The notes: generated by a model from the sequence alone, not told the origin. Shown: positions 1 to 7,095, counted from the stretch's first letter. The stretch: 8,393 nt of DNA from an uncultured Woeseiaceae bacterium (GCA_945787435.1 CALZHX010000377.1:1-8393); one strand, 5' to 3'. Program-made: numbers and translations.

Positions 1-149
1 CCGCCATCGGTACGGCCATCGCTGAAACTGAAATAGTCCGGGCCCCACTCCTGAAACTCCCAGCCGTACAAAGCGCTGAAAAACTCACGGGTTTTCACGA
101 GATCCGTCACCGGAATTTCAATATAGTCGATCTTGCCCTCTTCTCTCAC
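1..149 (-). CDS. VOC (glyoxalase/bleomycin-resistance fold) family protein, N-terminal part
   Basis: Only the first 49 codons lie in the window; the 3' end is beyond position 1. The translation begins VREEGKIDYIEIPVTDL and continues through REFFSALYGWEF to GPDYFSFSDGRTDGG. This is the standard first beta-alpha-beta module of vicinal-oxygen-chelate proteins, with an (I/F)PVTDL strand, an F(F/Y)xxxxGW helix end and an FSDGRxDGG turn. The GTG at 147-149 is chosen because a purine-rich GGGAGGGG Shine-Dalgarno (153-160) lies directly upstream, no ATG precedes it, and an in-frame TGA closes the frame at 171-173. VOC proteins include glyoxalase I, dioxygenases and resistance proteins, so the substrate cannot be inferred. 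It is the last visible gene of the ggt-led minus-strand cluster, 73 bases after the PH-domain gene, a gap wide enough to hold its own promoter, although I see none. Confidence 0.8.
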   Translation of the reverse strand, partial: MREEGKIDYIEIPVTDLVKTREFFSALYGWEFQEWGPDYFSFSDGRTDG

Positions 150-222
150 TTTCCCCTCCCACGGTACCTTTCACCCTCTTGTTAGCCGTTCCGCATCGAT
201 AAGTACGACTCCAAGTTCGCGA

Positions 223-636
223 TTAGCTGAGTTCATGTCCAATTGCCTTCAGGAATCCGGCCTTGTCGGCCGGCGACACCATGATGCGCCGCCACTTACC
301 GTAACGAATATAAATTCGATCCAGAGACAGTGCCGGCGAAGAGAGCGGACTTTTCGACGCTGTAACCGATGTAATTTGATCGATGGGCACTTTCCAGCGA
401 AACGGTCCTGAAACGATTTTTATGACACCGCGGTCGACCGTGTAGTGCGTGCCAAGCAGGAGCCATACCATCAAACCGACAACAGCGATCATCAGGAATA
501 TGAGGCCAGTTGTAACTATTGGATCACGCGCCTGAAGCGCAGCCGAACCCACGGCGACAATCTGCACGATGATGACAACAATAAGGAGAACAAAGATCCA
601 GCGGTCGACTTTGGACTTGAATCGTTTGGCCGCCAC
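223..636 (-). CDS. Small membrane protein with bacterial PH domain (bPH_4/YyaB-like)
   Basis: The 137-residue protein has two hydrophobic segments (about residues 13-32 and 42-62), then a soluble C-terminal domain from about 64 to 135. That domain reads YTVDRGVIKIVSGPFRWKV and then IDQITSVTASKSPLSSPALS, followed by LDRIYIRYGKWRRIMVSP. The pattern of beta strands, a conserved IxxI-SP-ALS-DR-xI segment and a final helix matches the DUF1200/bPH_4 class of bacterial PH-like domains, typically two-helix membrane proteins of unknown role. The start is GTG (634-636), fixed by an AGGAG Shine-Dalgarno six bases upstream (643-647). It lies 22 bases after the VIT-like gene, so co-transcription is likely. 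Domain class is inferred from sequence pattern; the cellular function is unknown. Confidence 0.8.
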   Translation of the reverse strand: MAAKRFKSKVDRWIFVLLIVVIIVQIVAVGSAALQARDPIVTTGLIFLMIAVVGLMVWLLLGTHYTVDRGVIKIVSGPFRWKVPIDQITSVTASKSPLSSPALSLDRIYIRYGKWRRIMVSPADKAGFLKAIGHELS

Positions 637-642
637 AAGTGT

Positions 643-647
643 CTCCT
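643..647 (-). promoter_or_regulatory. Shine-Dalgarno AGGAG that fixes the GTG start of the PH-domain gene
   Basis: On the minus strand AGGAG is followed by six bases (ACACTT) and then GTG GCG GCC. This is near-ideal spacing and supports GTG at 636 as the start, since no ATG is available nearby in frame. Confidence 0.7.
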
Positions 648-658
648 GGTGAACCCGA

Positions 659-1153
659 TCAGGTAAAGGTCTTGCTGACCCAGACGCCGATCAGGTGCGA
701 AAGTACGACTACGAGTACCGCGATTCCGAGGTGCTCACCAATAATCATGATCGGCGATGCCTTTTGAGCCTTCGCGAGAAAGTAACTCAATACGATGATC
801 ACGATCATGCCCCAAAGCAAGGATGCCAGCACGGCCTGGTCGAGCGGCAGCAACAGCAGCGGGACCGCGAAACTCAGCGCGAAGAGGAACTTGTTCAGAA
901 ACGTCGAGATCGTCGCCGACCAGATATGCGCGGCTGTCGCATTCGGATCAGCTTCCTCGGCGAGATGAATACCCAGTGCGTCCGACATGGCGTCTGCCAC
1001 GGCGATGACGAATATGCCGCCGAGGACGGCTACCACCGAGCCGGTACCGGCATTGAGCCCGGTTATGAGGCCGATTGTCGTGATTACGCCCGAGGTCGCG
1101 CCAAAAAAGAGCCCGGTCCTGGCACCGTCGTTGCTGAAGAAACCCATTCGCAT
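659..1153 (-). CDS. VIT1/CCC1-like small integral membrane protein (putative metal transporter family)
   Basis: The 164-residue, strongly hydrophobic protein appears to have five membrane segments (roughly residues 15-34, 38-62, 78-100, 106-127 and 137-160). The N-terminal half resembles the VIT1/CCC1 family of Fe/Mn transporters: a first helix GATSGVITTIGLITGLNAG corresponds to the family's (S/D)DGxxTxxALxAG, and a second helix VLGGIFVIAVADAMSDALGIHLAEE corresponds to the ADAxSMAxGEYLS-type helix. Classical members carry Asp in the first helix where this protein has Ser21, and they have a glutamate-rich cytoplasmic domain between helices 2 and 3; here that linker is only about 15 residues. 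Metal transport is therefore uncertain. AGGAAAAG precedes the first ATG (1151-1153) by four bases; the second ATG at 1145-1147 is also possible. The gene starts six bases after the GNAT gene's stop. Confidence 0.7.
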   Translation of the reverse strand: MRMGFFSNDGARTGLFFGATSGVITTIGLITGLNAGTGSVVAVLGGIFVIAVADAMSDALGIHLAEEADPNATAAHIWSATISTFLNKFLFALSFAVPLLLLPLDQAVLASLLWGMIVIIVLSYFLAKAQKASPIMIIGEHLGIAVLVVVLSHLIGVWVSKTFT

Positions 1154-1159
1154 CTTTTC

Positions 1160-1684
1160 CTAATTAATCAATGACTTGCCGTAGATACAGACCTCATCAT
1201 CATCCCCCGGCATCGTGTGCATTCTCTCAAACTCGAAGCCCAATTTCCTGATCAGGCCAATTGAGGCGTCATTGTTCGGGGAAATGATCGCGATGAGGCG
1301 ATCGATAGCAAGCCCCGTTCTCGCATGGTCGACCACGGCGCGGCATGCTTCATGAGCGTAACCACGGCCGCAGTACTCGGGCAGTGTGGCATAGCCAATG
1401 TCGGGTTCGTCGAGACCATCGCGCCTGAACAGCCCGCAGATGCCAATGGCTGTGTCGCAATCCCGAAGTGACACACGGTAGGGGCCATAGCCGAACTCTT
1501 CGTACAGGTGCAGCGCACCTTTTTGCATCGCATCCCTGGCTTGTTCGGTCGTGCGAATGCCACGATCTCCGACGAAACGCACGAACGCCGGATCGTTCCA
1601 GACGGCCAGCATCAGTTCGCAATCGCCGAGCGTCAGGCTGCGCAGACTAAGACGCCCGGTATCGGCAGGTTCAGCCAGTTTCAT
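1160..1684 (-). CDS. GNAT-family N-acetyltransferase (RimJ/RimL-like)
   Basis: The 174-residue protein has the full layout of the Acetyltransf_3 branch. It starts with TGRLSLRSLTLGD and LMLAVWNDPAFVRFVGD, typical of RimJ/RimL-type enzymes. The central strand IGICGLFRR follows, then DIGYATLPEYCGRGYAHEA (about residues 95-113), which contains the acetyl-CoA pyrophosphate loop CGRGYA. A late NNDASIGLIRKLGFEF segment (137-152) is motif B. The family transfers acetyl from acetyl-CoA to an amine on a protein N-terminus, amino acid, antibiotic or polyamine; the acceptor cannot be told from sequence. Its ATG overlaps the carbonic anhydrase stop codon by four bases (ATGA, 1681-1684), so translational coupling is likely. 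Soluble and cytoplasmic. Confidence 0.9.
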   Translation of the reverse strand: MKLAEPADTGRLSLRSLTLGDCELMLAVWNDPAFVRFVGDRGIRTTEQARDAMQKGALHLYEEFGYGPYRVSLRDCDTAIGICGLFRRDGLDEPDIGYATLPEYCGRGYAHEACRAVVDHARTGLAIDRLIAIISPNNDASIGLIRKLGFEFERMHTMPGDDDEVCIYGKSLIN

Positions 1685-2295
1685 TGTGGTACGCCGTCGA
1701 AGAACTCGACGAGTCCCGATTCGAGTGAATATTCTGCGCCGACAATAACGAGTCCGTCGTCGCGCTCAAGCGTTTCAATAATTTCTGAACCGTGCCGCAT
1801 TTGCTCAGCCGATGCGCGTACGTTCTCGCGTACGGCCCTGGCGATGAGCTCGTCGCGGTTCAGCGATGAGTCCATTACTGCTGTTACCGATGGGCGCACG
1901 AAATCCACAATCGCACCGATGTTCCTGGAATTCTCTTCTCCTGGAGATTGCAGCTGGTTAACCGTTTCCTCTATTGCGCCACATCGCGAGTGACCGAGAA
2001 CCACAACGAGTCTTGTGCCGAACTTTGTCGCCGCAAATTCAACACTGCCGATTTGTGAGGGTGCAACGATGTTGCCCGCCACACGAATCACAAACAGGTC
2101 ACCCAGTCCCTGGTCGAATATGATCTCGGCCGGGACCCTCGAGTCGGAACAGCCGAGAATGATGGCAAACGGCTCTTGCCCGTGGGTTAATTCCTCCCGG
2201 AGTGATTCGGCGTCCTCGCCATGTGACAGTTGATTGGCCGCAAAGCGTCGATTGCCGTTGCGCAGCCGGTTCAGTGCGTCGAGTGCCGATACCAT
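1681..2295 (-). CDS. Beta-class carbonic anhydrase
   Basis: The enzyme interconverts CO2 and bicarbonate. The 204-residue protein carries the complete beta-CA signature: CSDSRVP at residues 49-55 (zinc ligand Cys49, the catalytic Asp51-Arg53 dyad) and GHSRCGA at 101-107 (zinc ligands His102 and Cys105). Between them is DQGLGDLFVIRVAGN (61-75), the core of the family. The length is normal for the prokaryotic clade and no signal peptide is visible, so it is cytoplasmic. The start ATG (2293-2295) shares one base with the methyltransferase stop (TGATG) and lacks a clear Shine-Dalgarno, consistent with stop-start coupling. No bicarbonate transporter or cyanase lies next to it, so it probably supplies bicarbonate to general carboxylations. 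Confidence 0.95.
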   Translation of the reverse strand: MVSALDALNRLRNGNRRFAANQLSHGEDAESLREELTHGQEPFAIILGCSDSRVPAEIIFDQGLGDLFVIRVAGNIVAPSQIGSVEFAATKFGTRLVVVLGHSRCGAIEETVNQLQSPGEENSRNIGAIVDFVRPSVTAVMDSSLNRDELIARAVRENVRASAEQMRHGSEIIETLERDDGLVIVGAEYSLESGLVEFFDGVPQ

Positions 2296-2915
2296 CAGAC
2301 TCTGGACCGCCAGGCGCTGTAAAGAAATTGCTGCACGTTCCCCGTCGGCGTCGAGTGATCTTCGAGTTTGAAAGACGTCAGGTCGAAATCCGCTTCGAGG
2401 AGAATCGTCAACTGCTCAATGGAATAGCGCTGCACATCAAAACCACTGCAGCGATTGGGGCCTTCGGGTCCGAACGTCGCCAACACAAAGTGACCTTTCG
2501 GGACCAGTGCCGTACGCAGCACATCCAGGTACTTGCCAACACTCGTGGTATCAGTAAGGAAATGGAAGGCTGCTCTGTCGTGCCAGACGTAGTAGCGCCG
2601 CATGGGTTCAAACTCGAGCACGTCCGACTCTATCCAGCGCACACTGGCACCGGCATCACCCAGCCGCCTGGATGACTCCGTCAGTGCCGCCGCGGCAATG
2701 TCGAGTACGCTGATATCGCTAAAGTCCGAGTTGAGCAGGATATCGACAAGTGTTGCCGTGCCAGCGCCGATGTCGATGATCGGCGCGTCCGCAGGGACAC
2801 CGGTCGACCGAATGAGTGCCATGGACTGCTCGGGCACCGGCTGATACCACGATACATTTGTCGGACTTTGCGTCTGGTAAACGTGCTCCCAATGATCTTT
2901 TCTCGACACGCTCAT
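2295..2915 (-). CDS. Class I SAM-dependent methyltransferase
   Basis: The 206-residue protein has a Rossmann-like methyltransferase core. From the chosen start, motif I is IIDIGAGTATLVD (residues 46-58), and the acidic end of strand 2 is SVLDIA with Asp72, expected to bind the SAM ribose. A later DVLEFEP segment and YYVWHDRAAFHFLT follow, then LVPKGHFVLATFGPEGP. The N-terminus DHWEHVYQTQSPTNVSWYQP is typical of a widespread, poorly characterised bacterial group of about 205 residues; the substrate is unknown. I prefer the second ATG (2913-2915): the GGAGG at 2923-2927 is seven bases before it but only one base before the alternative ATG at 2919-2921, which would add Met-Arg. The gene follows trpS by 19 bases and ends overlapping the carbonic anhydrase start. 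Confidence 0.88.
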   Translation of the reverse strand: MSVSRKDHWEHVYQTQSPTNVSWYQPVPEQSMALIRSTGVPADAPIIDIGAGTATLVDILLNSDFSDISVLDIAAAALTESSRRLGDAGASVRWIESDVLEFEPMRRYYVWHDRAAFHFLTDTTSVGKYLDVLRTALVPKGHFVLATFGPEGPNRCSGFDVQRYSIEQLTILLEADFDLTSFKLEDHSTPTGNVQQFLYSAWRSRV

Positions 2916-2922
2916 GCGCATA

Positions 2923-2927
2923 CCTCC
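2923..2927 (-). promoter_or_regulatory. Shine-Dalgarno GGAGG that decides the methyltransferase start
   Basis: The minus strand reads GGAGG, TATGCGC, ATG. The spacer to the second ATG is seven bases (ideal) and to the first ATG one base (too close for initiation). Confidence 0.7.
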
Positions 2928-2934
2928 GTCGCAA

Positions 2935-3945
2935 TCAGCCGAGCTTACGTATGCCGATTGCGTCGCGAATCTGCGTCAGGTACGGAACAGAAATTTCCCG
3001 CGCCCGCGTCGCGCCTTTCCTGAGTTCCGCTTCCACGATCGCCGGATCCGCGATCAGGCGGTCGTATTCGTCGCGCGCTGGCTTGATATGTTCATTGATG
3101 TACTCGAACAAAAGTTGCTTCATTTCTCCCCAGGCAATGCCATCGGCAAAGCGCTGTGCGATATCAGCGGTTTCCTGCGGTGTTGCGAAAGCCCTGTAAA
3201 TGTCGAACAGCGTGCTGTCTGCAGTGTCTTTCGGTTCGCCCGGCTCAAGGCTGTTCGTCTTGATTTTCATAATCAGCTTGCGCAGGCGCTTCTCTTCGGC
3301 GAACAGTGGAATTGTGTTGTTGTAGCTCTTGGACATCTTGCGCCCGTCGAGCCCTTTGAGAACTGCCGTGTCCTCACCGATTACCGCCTCGGGCAGCACG
3401 AAGGTCTCGCCGTAGTGATGATTGAATCGTTGTGCGATGTCGCGCGCCATCTCGACGTGCTGCTTCTGATCCTGGCCCACCGGGACTTTGGTCGACTTGA
3501 ACATCAGGATATCGGCCGCCATCAGGATTGGATAGCTGTAGAGCGCCATTGTGATGCCCTTGTCAGGATCGTTATTACCGCTCTCGACGTTGGATTGCAC
3601 AGACGCTTTGTAGGAATGCGCACGATTCATGAGCCCCTTGGCCGTCATGCCGTGCAGAACCCAGGTCAGCTCCGGAATTTCCGCTATGTCGGACTGACGA
3701 TAGAAGTAGGCATGCTCTGTGTCGAGGCCAAGCGCCAGCCAGGACGCCGCGATTTCAAGGGTCGACTGCCCAATCTTGTCGGGATCTTCATTTTTCGCAA
3801 GCGAATGATAGTCGGCAAGAAAGTAGAAATGCTGAGTGGAAAGGTCCTTACTGGCCGAAATACCAGGCCGAATCGCACCAACGTAGTTGCCGATATGCGG
3901 CGTACCGGTTGTCGTGATGCCCGTGAGATAGATGTCCTTGCTCAT
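2935..3945 (-). CDS. trpS: Tryptophanyl-tRNA synthetase
   Basis: A class I aminoacyl-tRNA synthetase that charges tRNA-Trp with tryptophan in the cytoplasm; essential. The 336-residue length is normal for bacterial TrpS. The ATP-binding HIGH-type motif is PHIGN at residues 16-20 within TGITTTGTPHIGNYVGAI, and the KMSKS loop is GRKMSKSYNN (201-210). Between them, YSYPILMAADILMF and PVGQDQKQHVE (155-165) are the diagnostic tryptophan-pocket and dimer-interface segments. The TGITTTGTPH context belongs to the TrpS form found in Xanthomonas-like and other gammaproteobacteria rather than the E. coli type, which has SGAQPSGELTIGN. The ATG is five bases after the ggt stop codon and has no strong Shine-Dalgarno, which suggests it is read from the same message as ggt. 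No tryptophan attenuator is visible in that five-base gap. Confidence 0.97.
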   Translation of the reverse strand: MSKDIYLTGITTTGTPHIGNYVGAIRPGISASKDLSTQHFYFLADYHSLAKNEDPDKIGQSTLEIAASWLALGLDTEHAYFYRQSDIAEIPELTWVLHGMTAKGLMNRAHSYKASVQSNVESGNNDPDKGITMALYSYPILMAADILMFKSTKVPVGQDQKQHVEMARDIAQRFNHHYGETFVLPEAVIGEDTAVLKGLDGRKMSKSYNNTIPLFAEEKRLRKLIMKIKTNSLEPGEPKDTADSTLFDIYRAFATPQETADIAQRFADGIAWGEMKQLLFEYINEHIKPARDEYDRLIADPAIVEAELRKGATRAREISVPYLTQIRDAIGIRKLG

Positions 3946-3950
3946 GCTTG

Positions 3951-5666
3951 CTAGTAACCTGCCGCCTGCCCGTCTTTGCGCACTTCAGAGGCGCCATAGT
4001 ACACGCCTTCCTCAGCATCCCACATGATGGCTTGATAACCACCAAACTCGTGGCTGCTGGGCCCGATCCTGTGCCCCATCGCCTTGAGCGCCTTTCGTGT
4101 CGCGTCGCTGAACTCGTTCTCGAGATGCACGATGCCGCCGTCCGTCATCACCTCGCCGGTCGGCTGCGACGAACCCTTGTGATTGATCCTTCCTGCGTCG
4201 CCCGCTTCCTGCAGGTTCATGCCGAAGTCCACCAGGTTGACGATGATCTGGGCATGACCCTGTGGTTGCATCGCTCCGCCCATCAGGCCGAAGCTCAGGA
4301 GCGGTTCGCCGTCTTTCATCACAAACGCCGGGATGATCGTATGAAACGGACGCTTGCCCGGTTCGAGGACATTGGCGTGCCCGGCGTCAAGTGAGAACAG
4401 GTCGGCACGGTTCTGCAGCACGAAGCCGAGATCGCCGGGCGTCATTCCAGAACCCATGCCGTTGTAGTTGCTCTGAATGAGAGAAATCATGTTGCCGGCC
4501 GCGTCGGCAACGGTCATGTAAATCGTATCACCGTCTTCCAGACGAGCATCACCAGCAGGCATGGAAGACGCTGCCTTGTCGGGTGAAATCAGTTTGCGCC
4601 GCTCATCCGCGTATTCCTTGGAGATCAGTGTTCCGACCGGGACATCGGCGAAATCCATATCAGCGTAGTACTTCGCACGGTCTTCGAATGCGAGCTTCTT
4701 GGCCTCAACCAGCGTATGCACGTACTCAGCACTGCCGAAGCCCATCGACCGAATGTCGTAGGCTTCGAGCAGGTTCAGAATTTGCAGCGCTGCAATGCCT
4801 TGACCGTTCGGTGGCAGCTCGTACACGTCCCAGCCACGGTAATTCGTCGAGACAGGCGTCACCCACTCCGATGTATGCGCGGCGAGATCGTCGTATCGCA
4901 GCAGCCCACCCTGCTCTGTCATGTAGGCGTCAATGCGTCTCGCAATATCACCCATGTAGAACGCATCGCGACCACCTTCGGCGATCGCCTCGAGCGTGTT
5001 AGCCAGGCGCGGATTCCTGAATATTTCGCCCTTGGCCGGTACGCGTCCATCCGGCATGAAGGTCTCGGCAAATCCGGGGTAGTGCCCGATCCGGTCCTGG
5101 TTTATGACGAGCAGGCGCGCGATTTCCTCGGTGACCGGGAAGCCCTCCCGCGCATAGCGAATCGCTGGCTCAAGCAACCGCGAGACAGGCACACTGCCGA
5201 AACGACCATGTAATTCGAACCAGCCATCGACCGCCCCGGGTACGCTCACCGGCAGGGCACCATACTTGGGGACCTCGTTGAGACCCAATTCGCGAAAATA
5301 CTCAAGCGTCATCAGTGCCGGCGCTCGCCCCGACGCGTTCAGACCGACCAGTTCCTTATTCTCTGCGTCCCAGACGATGGCGAACAGGTCGCCACCTACG
5401 CCGTTTCCGGTAGGCTCCATAAGGCCGAGGGCGGCATTGGCCGCAATCGCCGCGTCAATTGCATTGCCACCCGCCTTGAGAACATCGAGCGCGATCTGCG
5501 TCGTTAGCGGATGGCTCGTTGCCGCCATGCCGTGTTGCGCGATGACCTCTGAACGTGACGCGAATGGCATGCCCGAGTTGCGGTCATATCCCGGCATTGA
5601 ATCAGCCACCACGTTGCCTCCGATCATGAGAAGTGAAAGAGCTGCGAGAAAGACTATGGATTTCAT
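3951..5666 (-). CDS. ggt: Gamma-glutamyltransferase (glutathione hydrolase), secreted proenzyme
   Basis: An Ntn-hydrolase that cleaves the gamma-glutamyl bond of glutathione and other gamma-glutamyl compounds, in the periplasm. The 571-residue precursor starts with a signal peptide (MKS, a hydrophobic stretch to about residue 20, likely cleavage near VVADS). The large-subunit part contains EPTGNGVGGDLFAIV (84-98) and NASGRAPA with Arg114, matching the substrate-carboxylate arginine of the E. coli enzyme. Self-cleavage should occur in DGD|TIYMTVAD, making Thr381 the new N-terminal nucleophile. The small subunit has GLMGGAMQPQGHAQ (470-483) and ends ASEVRKDGQAAGY. The GGAMQPQGHAQ form marks the common bacterial group related to YwrD rather than the E. 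coli type. An in-frame TGA at 5682-5684 precedes the ATG (5664-5666). The ribosome site is weak. It heads the minus-strand cluster and is divergent from pepQ. Confidence 0.96.
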   Translation of the reverse strand: MKSIVFLAALSLLMIGGNVVADSMPGYDRNSGMPFASRSEVIAQHGMAATSHPLTTQIALDVLKAGGNAIDAAIAANAALGLMEPTGNGVGGDLFAIVWDAENKELVGLNASGRAPALMTLEYFRELGLNEVPKYGALPVSVPGAVDGWFELHGRFGSVPVSRLLEPAIRYAREGFPVTEEIARLLVINQDRIGHYPGFAETFMPDGRVPAKGEIFRNPRLANTLEAIAEGGRDAFYMGDIARRIDAYMTEQGGLLRYDDLAAHTSEWVTPVSTNYRGWDVYELPPNGQGIAALQILNLLEAYDIRSMGFGSAEYVHTLVEAKKLAFEDRAKYYADMDFADVPVGTLISKEYADERRKLISPDKAASSMPAGDARLEDGDTIYMTVADAAGNMISLIQSNYNGMGSGMTPGDLGFVLQNRADLFSLDAGHANVLEPGKRPFHTIIPAFVMKDGEPLLSFGLMGGAMQPQGHAQIIVNLVDFGMNLQEAGDAGRINHKGSSQPTGEVMTDGGIVHLENEFSDATRKALKAMGHRIGPSSHEFGGYQAIMWDAEEGVYYGASEVRKDGQAAGY

Positions 5667-5671
5667 GGATT

Positions 5672-5703
5672 TTGACAGCTTTCAGGGCAAGGGCGCCCAT
5701 AAT
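5672..5703 (+). promoter_or_regulatory. Candidate sigma70 promoter for pepQ
   Basis: TTGACA (5672-5677) is a perfect -35 and CATAAT (5698-5703) a five-of-six -10. The spacer is 20 bases, longer than the usual 16-19, so one of the two boxes may be fortuitous. Transcription would start near 5710 and leave a leader of about 27 bases before the ATG. Confidence 0.35.
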
Positions 5704-5727
5704 GCCTAGATTTCCCGGTCATTTAAA
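5699..5727 (-). promoter_or_regulatory. Candidate sigma70 promoter for ggt and the cluster behind it
   Basis: On the minus strand TTTAAA (5727-5722) and CATTAT (5704-5699) are separated by 17 bases. Each box matches the consensus at four of six positions. The -10 uses the same bases as the plus-strand CATAAT. Transcription would start near 5692, about 26 bases before the ggt ATG. Confidence 0.35.
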
Positions 5728-5736
5728 CAAGGTATT

Positions 5737-7095
5737 ATGCAGCGCATGAGCAACGACTATTCCGACAAGAATCCTGAACTGGGTCACCTGTATCCGGCGC
5801 ACGTATCCGCTGTCTGCGCACGCCACGATCATGCGCTGGAGAATTCGGGGGCGGCACACGCGGTCATTTTTTCGGGTTGCCCGAAGACCGTGTTTCTCGA
5901 CGATCAGCTATACCCCTTCAAAGCGAATGCGCATTTTGTCAGTTGGGCACCGTTGACCGGTCTGCCACTCTCTTACATCGTGCATACACCGGGAGAGACA
6001 CCACGGCTCATCTACTACCTGCCACACGACTACTGGCACCCGGTGCCCGGGCAGCCGGATGGCTACTGGACAGGTCAATTCGATGTTCGCGTCGTACACA
6101 CGATCGACGACATTGCGGCACATCTTCCCGACGATCGCGACAAATGCATTCTAATTGGTGAAATTGACGATGAGTCCCATACGTTCGGCATCGAGCGCGT
6201 TAATCCAACATCGGCGGTCAATATCCTGCATTATGCGCGCGGCGTAAAAACGGAGTATGAACTGGCCTGCATGCGGCTCGCATCGCGGCGCGGTGCCGCC
6301 GGGCACTATGCAGCCGAGGGCGCATTTCGTGACGGGCGTTCAGAGTTTGAAATACACCGCGCGTACTGCAAGGCGGTGAGCCATGCCGATAACGAACTGC
6401 CCTACTCGAATATCGTGGCACTGAATGCACACAGCGCAGTGCTCCACTACACCGACATGGACAGGGAACCACCCAGTGAGATGCACTCATTCCTGATTGA
6501 TGCCGGGGGACAGGTACATGGTTACGCGTCGGATATCACGCGCACCTACTCGTACAAGGACGCCCGTTTCGCCGAGCTCATTGAGCGCATGGATACAGCA
6601 CAGCTCGACATTGTTTCCCGCATACGCGCAGGCGCCGACTACCGCGATCTGCATGTCGAAACCCATCGCATTCTCGCCGCAGTGCTCATCGAGGCTGGCA
6701 TCGCCAACGGTGATCCGGATACCTTGCTGGCCACCGGTGTCAGCTCCGCCTTTTTCCCACATGGTCTGGGCCACTTGCTCGGTGTTCAGGTTCATGACGT
6801 GGGCGGTTTCATGGAAAACGAGAACGGCTCTACGATCGATCCGCCAAGTGGTCACCCGTTCCTGCGTCTGACCCGCGAACTCGAACCGAACATGATGCTC
6901 ACTGTCGAGCCGGGTATCTACGTTATCGACATGCTGCTGGAAAACCTGCGCGGCACGCAGGCTGAGAATCATGTGAACTGGGATGGCGTTGACTGGTTAC
7001 GCCCGTTTGGTGGTGTCCGCATCGAGGACAACGTGCGCGTCACGGCCGATGGCTGCGAGAACATGACGCGTGATGCGTTTACTGCTCTTGCTTAG
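5737..7095 (+). CDS. pepQ: Xaa-Pro dipeptidase (prolidase), M24 family
   Basis: A cytoplasmic metallopeptidase that hydrolyses dipeptides with C-terminal proline. The 452-residue protein has an N-terminal creatinase-like domain (to about residue 165) with YPFKANAHFVSW and HDYWHPVP, followed by the pita-bread catalytic domain. All five metal ligands are visible: Asp255 in FLIDAGG, Asp266 in GYASDITRTY, His346 in FFPHGLGHLLG, Glu391 in LTVEPGIY and Glu430 in GGVRIEDN. Their spacing closely follows E. coli PepQ, and some relatives (OPAA-type prolidases) also hydrolyse organophosphate esters. The ATG at 5737 has AAGG four bases upstream; the second ATG at 5746 is 13 bases from it, so the first is preferred. 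It is transcribed divergently from ggt, and its 3' end overlaps the convergent dehydrogenase by 17 bases. Confidence 0.96.
   Translation: MQRMSNDYSDKNPELGHLYPAHVSAVCARHDHALENSGAAHAVIFSGCPKTVFLDDQLYPFKANAHFVSWAPLTGLPLSYIVHTPGETPRLIYYLPHDYWHPVPGQPDGYWTGQFDVRVVHTIDDIAAHLPDDRDKCILIGEIDDESHTFGIERVNPTSAVNILHYARGVKTEYELACMRLASRRGAAGHYAAEGAFRDGRSEFEIHRAYCKAVSHADNELPYSNIVALNAHSAVLHYTDMDREPPSEMHSFLIDAGGQVHGYASDITRTYSYKDARFAELIERMDTAQLDIVSRIRAGADYRDLHVETHRILAAVLIEAGIANGDPDTLLATGVSSAFFPHGLGHLLGVQVHDVGGFMENENGSTIDPPSGHPFLRLTRELEPNMMLTVEPGIYVIDMLLENLRGTQAENHVNWDGVDWLRPFGGVRIEDNVRVTADGCENMTRDAFTALA

Larger units (their letters stand above)
5667..5736. promoter_or_regulatory. Divergent ggt/pepQ control region
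   Basis: These 70 bases separate the start codons of ggt (minus) and pepQ (plus), so both promoters must lie here or inside the gene starts. The region contains candidate promoters in each direction that use the same central AT-rich block (5698-5704), a GGGCGCCC palindrome (5691-5698) flanked by GGCA and TGCC, and an AAGG ribosome site (5729-5732) four bases before the pepQ ATG. No riboswitch or known operator is recognisable. Confidence 0.6.

Noticed and set aside
150..222. Possible terminator or promoter between the PH-domain and VOC genes
   Set aside because: No hairpin followed by a T-run and no convincing -35/-10 pair is visible on either strand.
201..709. AAGTACGACT present at 201-210 and 700-709
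   Set aside because: Two ten-base copies without other shared flanking sequence or symmetry; one lies in the PH-VOC intergenic gap and one in the VIT-like gene, so chance is the simplest explanation.
695..1174. 159-codon plus-strand frame opposite the VIT-like gene
   Set aside because: The product is a charged, low-complexity RQE-rich string, as expected from the complement of a hydrophobic membrane gene.
2914..3954. 346-codon open frame on the plus strand, antisense to the whole of trpS
   Set aside because: It mirrors trpS codon by codon, has no recognisable domain, and trpS itself has all family motifs. Long antisense frames are expected opposite genes with this codon usage.
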